Source: Magnetovibrio sp. (GTDB lineage: Bacteria > Pseudomonadota > Alphaproteobacteria > Rhodospirillales > Magnetovibrionaceae). Taken from it: a stretch of 64,000 bases of DNA. The stretch spans positions 1-64,000 of the forward strand of contig JAPHSY010000020.1 of the NCBI GenBank assembly GCA_026196495.1, given 5' to 3'. A program made the position numbers and the translations under genes. This document shows, piece after piece, positions 7,688 to 17,733 of this stretch (its first letter is position 1; each line of letters begins with the position of its first letter). The notes beneath the pieces are model-generated. The model made no database searches and was not told where the DNA came from. It worked only from the letters and a program-made list of their open reading frames with translations.

Positions 7688-10117
7688 ATGACAGCTAAGA
7701 CAGAGCGCACGCGGGCGGAAATCCCATCGCATTTGATTGAAATGATATACCGCGGGACACCGTCGGCGATTGCCATTCATATGGCTTTGTCTGGGGTTCT
7801 GTTGTGGGTCCATCAAGACCATCAACAAATGGAAGGTATGGGATTGTGGGCCGCGGCAATGGCTCTTTTGCTGGCATTGCGGGGTGGGCTTTATCTGATC
7901 TTTCGTCAAATTAAGCTGAACTACCAAAATTTATCGCTGTGGTGGAATCTCAAGATCGGAATGTTATTTCTGACGGGACTCGTGTGGGGGGTTGCTGCAT
8001 GGGTGTTTATGCCGGGACATGCATTTGAACATCAATTGTTCACCGTGATGATGACCATCATCGTTGCCGCTGGTGCGATGAGCTATTTATATCCGATCAT
8101 GTTGGCATATGTGGTTTTTGTCGGACCGATGGCGCTAATTGTGTTGGCGAAACTCTTTATGATCGGTAGTGAATTGCATATGGCTATAGCAGCGGCCCTG
8201 GTGATTCTGCTCAGTTTTTTTATGTTTTATACCAAACGCCACCGTGATGAGCTGTTGAGCAATCTTATGTTACGCGCAGAAAACAAAAATCTGCTTGATC
8301 ATATGTCGGCTGAGAATATTGCTGTTCGCAGTGAATATGATGAAAAGGCAAAAATAGAAAAAGTACTGCGGCAGAAAACGGCCGTGTTGAATGCTGTTTC
8401 ACAAATCCAAAGCTTGTTCATTGCTGAACGCAAGCCCAATGATATCTTCAACGAAACGCTAGAGGTGTTGGTCAGCCTCACCAGCAGTGAATTTGGTTTT
8501 ATGGGGGAAATAGATCATGACCGTGACGGGCAGCCCTATTTGAGGATTGTAGCTGCTACCGATATTTCTTGGGATCCATCATCGGCCCTGATCCATGAAG
8601 ATATTGTTCATGGCACGGTGAAATTCCGCAAACTCGATTCCCTGTATGGTTCAGTGTTACGTACCGGAGAACCAATCATTGCCAATGATGCCGCCAATGA
8701 CCGTCGTCGTGGGGGCTTGCCTGAAGGTCATCCTGTGATCTCTGCATTTTTAGGTGTGCCGCTGTATTTGGGAGATAAAATGGTCGGTATGTTTGGTATG
8801 GCCAATCGTGAAGGTGGGTATGACGTAAAATTGTTGAGTTTGTTGGAGCCCGTCATCATGGCGACGGCAGGTATGATGGATGCTGTGCAGGTCAAGCGAG
8901 CCCGCGAAGATGATCAATTGAAAATCGAATCGGCACGTGTGGCTGCGGAAAAAGCCAGCCAAGCTAAGACCGAGTTTTTGTCATCTATGAGTCACGAACT
9001 GCGCACGCCGATGAATGCGGTGTTGGGGTTTGCGCAATTGTTGCAACTCAACCCCCAAGTACCGCTGCATCCCAAACAGGCTGATAGCGTGGAACAAATC
9101 ATCAAGGCCGGTAATCATTTGCTGGAATTGATCAATGAAATCTTGGACCTATCGCGGATTGAAGCTGGGCGGGTCAATCTCAGTATTGAAAATATTGATG
9201 TGCATGAGGTGATTGATGATTGCATCACCTACATCTCACCGTTGGCGGAACAACTTGGCATTGCTTTGTATGCCGGGGTACCCCGTGCTGGAGAAATGTA
9301 TGTCCATGCGGATCGGACCCGCTTTCGCCAAGTGCTGTTAAATTTGTTGTCCAACGCCGTGAAATACAACAATGATAACGGTGAAGTTCGGTTCAGCATC
9401 AGCAAGGCGGTGTTCGGTCATATTCGATTTATTGTATCCGATACCGGACCTGGGATTGCCAAAGACAAACAAGAAGAACTTTTTGAGCCATTTTCGCGGT
9501 TGGGGGCGGAAGCAACCGATATTGAAGGCACCGGCATTGGTCTGACCATTTCGCGTCGTTTGAGTGAGTTGATGGGTGGCGGCTTGGGCTTCACCAGCAA
9601 GTTGGGGAAGGGCTCAGAATTTTGGATTGATCTGCCTGCTGTTGATGTTGGTGCCAATGAAGAAGAAAGGGGGCCGGGAACAAGTGATTTTCCAAAACTC
9701 CCCACCGGGCAGCACACATATCTTTATGTTGAAGACAATCCTGATAACCTCAGGCTGATGGAAAATGTGATTTCCATGATCGACAATGCCCATTTGATCA
9801 CAGCCCACACAGGTGAATTGGGTGTGTCCATGGCAACCATTCACAAACCTGAAGCCATTTTAATGGATATCAACCTACCGGGGATCAGTGGTGTGGAAGC
9901 GCTGAAACGTCTGCGTGCCAATGAGGAAACCCATAACATTCCAATCATTGCATTGAGTGCCGATGCCATGGAAGACGATGTCAAACGGGGACTCGCCGAA
10001 GGTTTTGACGCCTATCTGACGAAGCCTATGAACCTCACCCAAGTGATTGAGTATTTGCGTCTTGCGTCTGAGGGCAACTTGGGTTCTGAGATGGTGCGTG
10101 ATGAGTACCTGGAATAA
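7688..10117 (+). CDS. Membrane hybrid histidine kinase: multi-TM, GAF, HisKA, HATPase, receiver
   Basis: The 809-residue protein is a hybrid sensor kinase. The N-terminal 185 residues form about six hydrophobic helices with short loops, a MASE-like membrane sensor and not a periplasmic domain. A short coiled coil leads into a GAF domain at about 225-400. The HisKA domain has phosphoacceptor H436 in SHELRTPMN, and the ATPase carries the DTGPGIA and GTGIGLTISRRL boxes. A C-terminal receiver has its acidic pair in YVEDNPDN, phospho-Asp D727 in LMDINLPG and the lysine in YLTKPMN. No response regulator or HPt gene is adjacent, so output must go through a partner elsewhere. It sits between folC and trxA, and a bidirectional terminator closes the gene. 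Confidence 0.9.
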   Translation: MTAKTERTRAEIPSHLIEMIYRGTPSAIAIHMALSGVLLWVHQDHQQMEGMGLWAAAMALLLALRGGLYLIFRQIKLNYQNLSLWWNLKIGMLFLTGLVWGVAAWVFMPGHAFEHQLFTVMMTIIVAAGAMSYLYPIMLAYVVFVGPMALIVLAKLFMIGSELHMAIAAALVILLSFFMFYTKRHRDELLSNLMLRAENKNLLDHMSAENIAVRSEYDEKAKIEKVLRQKTAVLNAVSQIQSLFIAERKPNDIFNETLEVLVSLTSSEFGFMGEIDHDRDGQPYLRIVAATDISWDPSSALIHEDIVHGTVKFRKLDSLYGSVLRTGEPIIANDAANDRRRGGLPEGHPVISAFLGVPLYLGDKMVGMFGMANREGGYDVKLLSLLEPVIMATAGMMDAVQVKRAREDDQLKIESARVAAEKASQAKTEFLSSMSHELRTPMNAVLGFAQLLQLNPQVPLHPKQADSVEQIIKAGNHLLELINEILDLSRIEAGRVNLSIENIDVHEVIDDCITYISPLAEQLGIALYAGVPRAGEMYVHADRTRFRQVLLNLLSNAVKYNNDNGEVRFSISKAVFGHIRFIVSDTGPGIAKDKQEELFEPFSRLGAEATDIEGTGIGLTISRRLSELMGGGLGFTSKLGKGSEFWIDLPAVDVGANEEERGPGTSDFPKLPTGQHTYLYVEDNPDNLRLMENVISMIDNAHLITAHTGELGVSMATIHKPEAILMDINLPGISGVEALKRLRANEETHNIPIIALSADAMEDDVKRGLAEGFDAYLTKPMNLTQVIEYLRLASEGNLGSEMVRDEYLE

Positions 10118-10123
10118 CCATAT

Positions 10124-10157
10124 AAAAAAAGCCCCGCTGAAATAAGCGGGGCTTTTT
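10124..10157. terminator. Bidirectional intrinsic terminator between the kinase and trxA
   Basis: A stem AGCCCCGCT / AGCGGGGCT with a loop of about 5 bases is flanked by A-tracts on the left and T-tracts on the right. It can therefore end transcription from the plus-strand kinase gene and from the minus-strand trxA operon, whose genes converge here. Confidence 0.92.
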
Positions 10158-10172
10158 GAAACTCAGCAGAAT

Positions 10173-10487
10173 TTAGATCGAACTTTCGATCCATTCTTGT
10201 AATTTATTTTTCGGCAGGGCGCCAACTTTCATGGCGGCGGGCTGGCCGTTTTTGAAAATCATCAACGTTGGAATACCACGCACGCCGTATTTGGACGGGG
10301 TCATGGGGTTGTCATCAATGTTGACTTTGGCGATGGTGACTTGGTCGCCCATTTCACCCGCGATTTCTTCCAGCGCCGGAGCAATTTGTTTGCAAGGGCC
10401 GCACCATTCGGCCCAGAAATCGATCAGTACTGGTGTTGCGGACTGAAGGACTTCGGCGTCAAAGGTATCGTCGGTAATCTCTTTCAT
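10173..10487 (-). CDS. trxA: Thioredoxin
   Basis: The 104-residue protein is a standard thioredoxin, a cytoplasmic dithiol reductant for ribonucleotide reductase, methionine sulfoxide reductase and other enzymes. The active site WCGPC has cysteines C29 and C32, and the cis-proline loop GIPTLMIF is present at about residue 74. Length is typical. It is the last gene of the minus-strand tsaE-amgK-murU-addB-addA-trxA run, 120 bases after addA, and may also have its own promoter in that gap. Confidence 0.96.
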   Translation of the reverse strand: MKEITDDTFDAEVLQSATPVLIDFWAEWCGPCKQIAPALEEIAGEMGDQVTIAKVNIDDNPMTPSKYGVRGIPTLMIFKNGQPAAMKVGALPKNKLQEWIESSI

Positions 10488-10607
10488 AAGTTTAAATCCT
10501 GAAAAAGCAAGTTGCGTAGAAAAGTTGTCATAAATCTAAGTGCGTGGGGGCCAAGCGTCAAGCAACGGCACTGGGTACGCCATGTTTTTCGGCTTAACCC
10601 TTTAATA

Positions 10608-13600
10608 CTAAGCCATTAATAGATCATGGCCGAGCTCCATAATATGTGGGCCATCGGTCCACAGCAGGAAACAGCGTATCTGCTTATGTGGATAGATTCG
10701 CGCCAACAATTGATAATACATACGCATTTGGTTCAGGTATTGCTCGGGGACTTTGTCGGTCTGTGTTGGAGCCGGGCGGTTGGTTTTGTAATCCACCACC
10801 CAAACTTCATCGCCATAGACCAACAAACGGTCCAAGCGTGCTGAAATAACATCTTCATCAATCACACCGGAAACACTCACCTCCGTCAAACTGTCCGTAC
10901 CAAACAGTGGTGCAAATTGTGGGTGATCCAGGACGGTGAAGGTCTCTGATAAAATATCAATTTGCTCGTCCGGGCTAAGTTCATGGGTTGGGCGTGCCAA
11001 CCAGCTCTGAGCAGCAGTGTGACGTTCCTCTGGCGAAATTGCGGGTAAGGTTTCCAGCAGTTTGTGCACCAATATTCCGCGTTTAAAGCGATTGGTGTGA
11101 CCATGATCGAACGGATTTAGTGCGGGTGGTGCTTCGGGGGCTGGACGTGATGGGCTCAGAGGTTTTGGCGGTGAGGATTCCGGCTTGGGCGTTTGACTGG
11201 CCCAGGCGGGTAAGGGTGTTTGTGGGCGCGAGGCTTCAGTATTCTTCTTCTCATCGACGGGTTTGCTCTGTGTCGTTTCAAACCGATAGAGACTATCGCC
11301 GCTCGGCTGCGGTATTTCCTTGCCAATATTTGAAAGTATGGAATGAATGAGATTATACCAACACCCATCACGTCGCCCGGTTTTGTCTTCAAAACCCGTG
11401 ATGTACAAACGATCCTTTGCCCGGGTCATGGCAACGTATAACAAACGGCGATATTCGCGTTCCCGGTCCAGGCGTGTGATATCAGTTTGATCTTGAAATA
11501 CTTGGCAACGGGCATCCTTGTGGGGGGCCCACAACATGCCCGTTGGTGTGTCGTCAATGCCGCCACCCAGCCAATGTAGCTTTGCATCTTGGCGGCCGTC
11601 AGGTGTGGTGCAGGTGTCGGTTAAGAACACAACTTCAGCCTCAAGGCCTTTGGCCCCATGAACGGTCATAACGCGGACTTGATCGCCCAAAGTTTCCATA
11701 TCGCGTTTGATTTGTTGAGAGGAAGCTTTGATCCAATGCAGGAAGCCTTGTAATGAAGGCGTGTGATTGCGCTCAAAATCAAGTGTCAGGCCTAACAACT
11801 CATCAATGGGGTCTTCTGCATCTGGGCCTAAGCGCTGGATCAGCTTCAAGCGGCCATCGTTGCGCAAAAGCTCTGCATAAAACTCATAGGGTGGCATTTG
11901 ATCCGCATGAGCCAAGAGTTGGTTGAGGACGGTATAGGCATGTTCAAAGATAATTGTCTCTGTCCGGCGTTGTTTCAATTCCGCCCACAAACTGCCCTTG
12001 CGTGGATGTGCCAACGAAAACAAATCATCATCATCAAACCCCACCAAGGGGCTTTTGAGCAATTCAGCCATGCTCAGGTCATCTTCGGGCAAAATGGCAA
12101 AGCGCCCGGCCGCCAACAAATCCATCACTGCCATTTGTTCGGTCAAAACCATACGGTCGGCACCGGCTACATCAATGTTGTGGTTTTTGAGTTGGCGCAC
12201 CATTTCTTCGGCAAATCGCCCACGGCGGCGTACCAAGATTAAGATATCGCCTGCCCGTATCGGTCGGTTTTGTGATTTCAGAATTTCACCATCATCAATC
12301 CAATTCCGAATGGTGGTGGCGATCTGTTTGGCCAAACGTTTTTCTGGACGCTCTTCGTTGACATAATCCAGCGGCGCATCCCAAGGATCATTTTCTTCAG
12401 CAGGTTCGGGTTTCTCGGTGGGCCAAATTTCCACCAATCCAGCTTCTTGCTCACGACTGGTTTGGTGGGCCACGGGTTGACCCGCAAAACTAAGACCGTC
12501 TGAAGCTTCGGGTTGATCAAACACACGATCAACCACATCCAATACCGCCTGCGTGGTGCGGAATGATTTGGTCAACGGCATGGCAACAAAGTTTTGTCCT
12601 GATGCTGTCACACGTTGTTCGAAATATTCACGCATGCGCTCAAATGCATAAGGGTCAGCGCCCTGGAAGGAATAAATCGATTGTTTTTCATCACCCACGG
12701 CAAAGATGGTGCGTGGTTGTGGGTGTTCTTCATCATTTAAGGTTTCGCGCACGCCCTCGCCTGCAAAAAACTCATGGGTGATGCGTTGAACGATATCCCA
12801 TTGTGCATGGCTGGTGTCTTGGCTTTCGTCCACAAGGACATGGTCTATACCGCCATCCAACTTGAAGTGGACCCAGCTAACCCCGTCATTGGTGGACAAA
12901 AGTTTACGGGTGATATTGATCAGATCGTCAAAGTCTAAATCGGCACGTATATTTTTTAGCTGTGCATAGCCGTCCAGCATGGCCCGACCAACGGTTAATA
13001 GGTGGCACGTGGCATCCGCCGTTGAACGGGCTTTGAGTTTTTCCAGAACCGCCCTAACACGGCTTTGTTCTGTGCGCAAAACATCTTCGGCAGCCTCAGC
13101 GCCTTTGGTGGTGAGTTTCTTACGCGGCTCGCCAGTGGTCGTTATAAAAATAGGAACATAGTATGTTATAAATTGAGATTGGCGTTGGTCTTGGGGCAGC
13201 TCAAGGTAGGCCTTGATAGCACCACTGATCTTTTGGGAAGACTTTGCTCCTTGTAGCAAATTCAAACAAGCCTCAGGCAGTGATTCTTTGTTCAACCCTT
13301 TATCAGCACGGGACAAAATGACGCTGACATCCGTTTCATCTGGGGCCAATCCAACCAATTTGGTCACGGCGACCTCAACGCCACCCTGGCTTTCAAAATG
13401 GTTCAACACATCGACCAATTTGGCGCGGTTTCCAGCCAAGTCTTGCATCAAGGTGGTGAATTCATCTTCATTGACCATTTCGGCCATGGCTTCGATGGAT
13501 TTTGCCAGTTCAGATTGTGGATGCTTAAGTGCATTTTCCAGCATGCGCTCACGTGCTTGGGTGAGCAGTTCTGCTGTGGTGCGTTCATCGATGACGGAAA

Positions 13601-14027
13601 AGTGGGGCGCGACACCTGCTTCGATTGGGAAGCGTCCAATCAGGCTTTCACAAAAGGCGTGAATGGTGCGGATTTTTAAACCACCGGGGACATCCAGAAC
13701 TTGGGCAAACAAACGCCGTGCTGTTTTCAGTGCGTCATCATCGGGATCACGTTGGATCAGGCTTTGAAGATCGGCCCTTAACAATTCGTCATCCATCACG
13801 GCCCATTGACCCAACTGGGTGTTGATGCGCTTCGCCATTTCGGCAGCGCCCGTTTTGGTGAATGTCAGGCAGAGAATTTTTTCAGGCCGTGCACCTGCCA
13901 ACAACAATCGGGCAATGCGGTCCACCAGCACGCGGGTCTTGCCTGTGCCCGCGTTGGCCGACACCCATACAGAACGGTCGGGACGGGCGGCTGCAAATTG
14001 GCCTTCGGTGCGTTGCATAGATGTCAT
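10608..14027 (-). CDS. addA: AddA helicase-nuclease subunit (double-strand break repair)
   Basis: The 1139-residue UvrD-like helicase with C-terminal nuclease forms the AddAB complex, which processes double-strand ends for RecA loading. The Walker A loop ANAGTGKT is at residues 24-31, and LCLTFTKTGAAEMA (motif Ia), LVDESQDTSHAQWD (DExx) and MTVHGAKGLEAEVVFL (helicase motif V region) follow. The nuclease domain is shown by VVDYKTNRP near residue 1085, with the lysine and acid expected of the RecB-type fold. The start overlaps the addB stop by one base (TAATG), so the subunits are translationally coupled. The usual alphaproteobacterial AddAB length applies. Confidence 0.95.
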   Translation of the reverse strand: MTSMQRTEGQFAAARPDRSVWVSANAGTGKTRVLVDRIARLLLAGARPEKILCLTFTKTGAAEMAKRINTQLGQWAVMDDELLRADLQSLIQRDPDDDALKTARRLFAQVLDVPGGLKIRTIHAFCESLIGRFPIEAGVAPHFSVIDERTTAELLTQARERMLENALKHPQSELAKSIEAMAEMVNEDEFTTLMQDLAGNRAKLVDVLNHFESQGGVEVAVTKLVGLAPDETDVSVILSRADKGLNKESLPEACLNLLQGAKSSQKISGAIKAYLELPQDQRQSQFITYYVPIFITTTGEPRKKLTTKGAEAAEDVLRTEQSRVRAVLEKLKARSTADATCHLLTVGRAMLDGYAQLKNIRADLDFDDLINITRKLLSTNDGVSWVHFKLDGGIDHVLVDESQDTSHAQWDIVQRITHEFFAGEGVRETLNDEEHPQPRTIFAVGDEKQSIYSFQGADPYAFERMREYFEQRVTASGQNFVAMPLTKSFRTTQAVLDVVDRVFDQPEASDGLSFAGQPVAHQTSREQEAGLVEIWPTEKPEPAEENDPWDAPLDYVNEERPEKRLAKQIATTIRNWIDDGEILKSQNRPIRAGDILILVRRRGRFAEEMVRQLKNHNIDVAGADRMVLTEQMAVMDLLAAGRFAILPEDDLSMAELLKSPLVGFDDDDLFSLAHPRKGSLWAELKQRRTETIIFEHAYTVLNQLLAHADQMPPYEFYAELLRNDGRLKLIQRLGPDAEDPIDELLGLTLDFERNHTPSLQGFLHWIKASSQQIKRDMETLGDQVRVMTVHGAKGLEAEVVFLTDTCTTPDGRQDAKLHWLGGGIDDTPTGMLWAPHKDARCQVFQDQTDITRLDREREYRRLLYVAMTRAKDRLYITGFEDKTGRRDGCWYNLIHSILSNIGKEIPQPSGDSLYRFETTQSKPVDEKKNTEASRPQTPLPAWASQTPKPESSPPKPLSPSRPAPEAPPALNPFDHGHTNRFKRGILVHKLLETLPAISPEERHTAAQSWLARPTHELSPDEQIDILSETFTVLDHPQFAPLFGTDSLTEVSVSGVIDEDVISARLDRLLVYGDEVWVVDYKTNRPAPTQTDKVPEQYLNQMRMYYQLLARIYPHKQIRCFLLWTDGPHIMELGHDLLMA

Positions 14028-17005
14028 TAGCTGTCACCTCCACCAGAAGATGACCACTCTTTTACCCGTGCCAAATGATCGAAGTCACCGAAGCGGCTTT
14101 CGAATTGAGGGCGAGGGCGTGACAAGAACGGCGTCTTTTCATCCGCGTACTTGTGCAACATTTGGATCAAGTTTTCATAAGCCGCTTGGGTGGCTTCTTC
14201 GGCATCCAATTTGATGGGCTTTTCTTCACCAGCAATTCGTCCACCAGATAGACGCACATAGGTCAGGCCAGAAATTACGCCTACATCTTTGAGGTTTTCA
14301 AATCCTTTGCGGTTTGCGATGGCGGCCTCTAAGGGAAGTTGTGGGGTCAGGCCTGCATCCACTTGCTTGGTGGTTGGCGGCTGTCCGGTTTTGTAATCCA
14401 TCACAACCAGGCCGCCTTTGATGTCACGATCGAAACGGTCGGCTTGGCATCTTAATGTGAAGGCGCCATCCAATTCGGGGATGGCCAATTCGCCGCTTTG
14501 TTCAACCAAGATTGGACGATACCCCGCAAGCCTTCGCTTGGTTTCAAAGTTGGCAAACCAATGGGCAATGCGTTTAAATCGTGGCCACCAAAATGCACGC
14601 ACACTCGGGCTGGCAATCATTTCATCAAAAACGTTTTCGCCAACCTTGATCAGTTCAGATACAGGATCATCAGGCAGGTTATCCATATGATTGCGAATGA
14701 AGCGGTCTAAAATTTCATGAACCACAATGCCGCGATCTGCTGCACCCGCGTCGGCTTCAATGTCGTCCAATGTATCCAAACGCAAAATCTTGCGAGCGTA
14801 AATGGCGTAGGGGTCGCGGATCCAGGTTTCCACTTGCGTGACGGAAATGGAGGTGGGGCGTGCTTCAACGGGCGGTGTTGGACGTGGGCCTTTGATTTGA
14901 ATGCTATCTGCGGGTCGGGACAGGTGCGCCGCCCAATCCAACCAGTTTTCGTCGTTGGGTTCGTTCAAAGCTTTGCTGTCGCCCAACAAAGTTTCCAGAC
15001 GTACCAACCAACGCGATGGTACTTGTGGTGTGCCACCACTGCGTTCTGATCGGGTGAGGTAGACTTCATCGGCATGAACCGCTTGGGCGAAGTCATGGGC
15101 GCTCAAACCAATGCGGCGTTCGGGTAGGGGCAAGCCGAAGTCCTGCATCATCGGGCGGCTCATCCATGGGCTGGCTTCGGTTTGTGGGGGCCAGCTGCCT
15201 TCATTCAGTCCACCCAGAATGACCACATCGGCACTTTGTAAACGGGCTTCCAATGGACCCCAGATGGATAGGCGCGGATGCATCGCATAACGTGGGCGCA
15301 CCGGACGGCCCAGCATGAGGGCTTGTAACAATGCGGGATACTGATCGCCACGTATGGTGCCAAATGCGGATAAAGCCTCATGAGCTTCGCCAACAAATGT
15401 GGCCAAGGCCTCACCGTCTTCACCTGCCCACAAGCGTCGTTGGTCGTCTTCAAAAGAGAGCTCTGCCAAACGTGCGGTTACATCTGTGTGAAGCTTTAAG
15501 ATATCAGCCGGGTTGGCTTTGTCGGCTGATAATGCTTTGATTAATGGTGTCACCTGGTCTTTTAGCATTTGGATGATCAGGCGAATGTGGTTTTGATTTA
15601 GGCCATGATGCTTAAACCTTTGGCCTTTGCGTTCGTCATGCAAGAACACCCGCAATTGGCTTTCCAGCCCGGCAATGCCGGGACCCGGACGAGGACCGCG
15701 CAGCAGAGCCAATTCCATGGCGCGCACGGCACTCCGCAATTTGGCAGGTTCCATTCCACCAGCCGCCAAGGGGTGTTTGAGGCACGCCAATACATCTACA
15801 GGCTTTAAGTTTGAAGCCGCCATTTCACTGACCAAATTAAAGAATGCCCCGCACGGGGTTTGATCCAGGGGTGTACCGGCGGAATCGTCCACTACGATGT
15901 TCCAACGTCCCAATTCCACCGCGACCCGACGTGCCAGGGAACGGTCCGGCGTGATCAGCGCGGCGGTGCGTTCCGGTGTTTCCAGGGTGCGGCGCATAAC
16001 CAGTGCAATTGCTGTGGCTTCTTCACGGGCTCCGGGGGCGTTGAGCTGCACAACACCGTTTAAGGCATCTTCGGGAATGGCCGAGGCATCACGCCACAGG
16101 TGTGTGGCCTCTGCGGGGGCTAAGGCGCGGACCATCAAGTCCGTGCGTGGTGTGGTGGGTTTTGATGGGCTCCACAACTGAACATCTTTGCGGGTGATGT
16201 TCATTTTGTTCAGAAGTTGCGCCATGCCAAATTGTGGATGGGTGACGTCCAGGCAATTCCAAATCTCATCGCCCGATTGAGTGTCGAGGCCGGGCAACAC
16301 CAACTGGCCTTGGGGCAAGTGTGCAACGGTTTGCAATAACTCGGCCGACGCTGGAATGGTGCCGGTAGAACCAGCGGCAATAATCGGTGTGGTGGGCGGT
16401 GTGGTGCGCCAAGCGCTTGCGCGGGCACGGATCAGCCTGTCGCGACGTTCGGCGCTGTCCATCAATCCGAGATCGTTTAATAGTGCGGGCCACACGCTGC
16501 CAAGGATTTCCAAAAAATCCAAGGTCTGTTGCCAGTGTTCCGATAAATCGCGGTGCACCAAATCGGGAAGACGCGCCAAATCCAGGCCTTCGGTATGGAC
16601 CTGGTCGATCAGCTTTGCCAATTCTCCGGCAAGTCGCACCGCTTGATCGGGTGTGGTTTCAGAATCTTTGGCCATCACCAGTCGGGCCAACTGTGCCACG
16701 CGTGCGGTGCCACCCATGGTGGGGGGAAGTTCCAAGGCGTCTTCGATGCCGGCCGGTTCCAACACCATGTCGTCTTCGTCCACATCGCCCAAAGGCGTCA
16801 TTTGCGGCAGCAACATTGGTGTACCATCACTGAGGCGCAAAAAAGCTTCGCGCAAAGACCGGCAAGCACGACGGGTCGGCAACAAGACGCGGACCTCGGC
16901 CAGGTTTTCGGGTTTATTGCCCCACCTGTCTATAATGCCCTCAGCCAAAGACGTGACGAAGGACAGATGTGCCGGGATGGTGAAGACTTTGGCAGGTTCG
17001 CTCAT
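14027..17005 (-). CDS. addB: AddB subunit of the AddAB helicase-nuclease
   Basis: The 992-residue protein is the AddB partner of AddA. It has an inactivated helicase fold and a C-terminal RecB-family nuclease domain with VVMDYKTGQPP near residue 890. The N-terminal VRVLLPTRRACRSLREAFL is typical of alphaproteobacterial AddB. An ATG 33 bases further upstream is possible, but the one at 17005 gives an ATGA overlap with murU and starts MSEPAKVF, so it is preferred. A four-Cys Fe-S cluster like that of Bacillus AddB is not apparent. Confidence 0.93.
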   Translation of the reverse strand: MSEPAKVFTIPAHLSFVTSLAEGIIDRWGNKPENLAEVRVLLPTRRACRSLREAFLRLSDGTPMLLPQMTPLGDVDEDDMVLEPAGIEDALELPPTMGGTARVAQLARLVMAKDSETTPDQAVRLAGELAKLIDQVHTEGLDLARLPDLVHRDLSEHWQQTLDFLEILGSVWPALLNDLGLMDSAERRDRLIRARASAWRTTPPTTPIIAAGSTGTIPASAELLQTVAHLPQGQLVLPGLDTQSGDEIWNCLDVTHPQFGMAQLLNKMNITRKDVQLWSPSKPTTPRTDLMVRALAPAEATHLWRDASAIPEDALNGVVQLNAPGAREEATAIALVMRRTLETPERTAALITPDRSLARRVAVELGRWNIVVDDSAGTPLDQTPCGAFFNLVSEMAASNLKPVDVLACLKHPLAAGGMEPAKLRSAVRAMELALLRGPRPGPGIAGLESQLRVFLHDERKGQRFKHHGLNQNHIRLIIQMLKDQVTPLIKALSADKANPADILKLHTDVTARLAELSFEDDQRRLWAGEDGEALATFVGEAHEALSAFGTIRGDQYPALLQALMLGRPVRPRYAMHPRLSIWGPLEARLQSADVVILGGLNEGSWPPQTEASPWMSRPMMQDFGLPLPERRIGLSAHDFAQAVHADEVYLTRSERSGGTPQVPSRWLVRLETLLGDSKALNEPNDENWLDWAAHLSRPADSIQIKGPRPTPPVEARPTSISVTQVETWIRDPYAIYARKILRLDTLDDIEADAGAADRGIVVHEILDRFIRNHMDNLPDDPVSELIKVGENVFDEMIASPSVRAFWWPRFKRIAHWFANFETKRRLAGYRPILVEQSGELAIPELDGAFTLRCQADRFDRDIKGGLVVMDYKTGQPPTTKQVDAGLTPQLPLEAAIANRKGFENLKDVGVISGLTYVRLSGGRIAGEEKPIKLDAEEATQAAYENLIQMLHKYADEKTPFLSRPRPQFESRFGDFDHLARVKEWSSSGGGDS

Positions 17006-17733
17006 GAACGTTGATCCCATCCGTTTTCGATCAACCAAGTTTCGGTGTCATCGCGAGCCTCGGGTGTGCCCACATGGAACCATTCTCCATCGTGAATCAA
17101 GCCATAAAGCCGCCCTTGTTTGAGGGCTTTGTTGTAAAGCACGTTCAAGGAATAAACCCCACCCGGTGCGCTGTCGAACAGGCGCGGGTGCAACAACTGT
17201 ACGCCCGTGAAGACATATGCAGGCGCGTCTTCGCCAGCATCTCTTTTACGGGTCAGTCGACTATCTTCGTTGATGACAAAATCGCCATCACTGTCATAAC
17301 CCAGGGTGCGGCGGGGGTCATGCAACAACAATACGCCATCCATATCTGTATCGGACCACATCTCGGCTAAGCGGGTGAGAGAATTTGTTTCGCCGTCCAA
17401 CCATAGGCCGTCAGAGTTGCAGACAAAGAATGGCTCCGCTCCCAGATGGGAGAGGGCTTGTTCAATGCCACCACCTGTTTCCAATACTGGATCTTCGGGG
17501 CTCAGCGTGATGGTGGGGGTGACACGATTTTGGATGTGGTCTTTTATTTGTTGACCCAGGTAATGGGTGTTGATCACTGCATTCGTAACACCGGCATCTT
17601 CGATACGTGCCAAGGCCCAGTCCAACAATGTTTTCCCGGCCACATCAATCAGCGGTTTTGGTGTGGTGTTGGTGAGCGGGCGCATGCGTGTGCCCAGGCC
17701 TGCGGCCAGAACCATGGCTGAACGTGGTGTCAT
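17002..17733 (-). CDS. murU: N-acetylmuramate alpha-1-phosphate uridylyltransferase
   Basis: The 243-residue nucleotidyltransferase starts with the signature AMVLAAGLGTRMRPLTN and PKPLIDVAGK of the sugar-1-phosphate nucleotidyltransferase family. In Pseudomonas and Caulobacter, MurU makes UDP-MurNAc from MurNAc-1-P in the cell-wall recycling route that bypasses fosfomycin-sensitive MurA. The specific call to MurU rests on tight coupling to an AmgK-like kinase gene, with ATGA overlap. The general family call is secure. The C-terminus has no left-handed beta-helix, so it is not GlmU. Confidence 0.85.
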   Translation of the reverse strand: MTPRSAMVLAAGLGTRMRPLTNTTPKPLIDVAGKTLLDWALARIEDAGVTNAVINTHYLGQQIKDHIQNRVTPTITLSPEDPVLETGGGIEQALSHLGAEPFFVCNSDGLWLDGETNSLTRLAEMWSDTDMDGVLLLHDPRRTLGYDSDGDFVINEDSRLTRKRDAGEDAPAYVFTGVQLLHPRLFDSAPGGVYSLNVLYNKALKQGRLYGLIHDGEWFHVGTPEARDDTETWLIENGWDQRS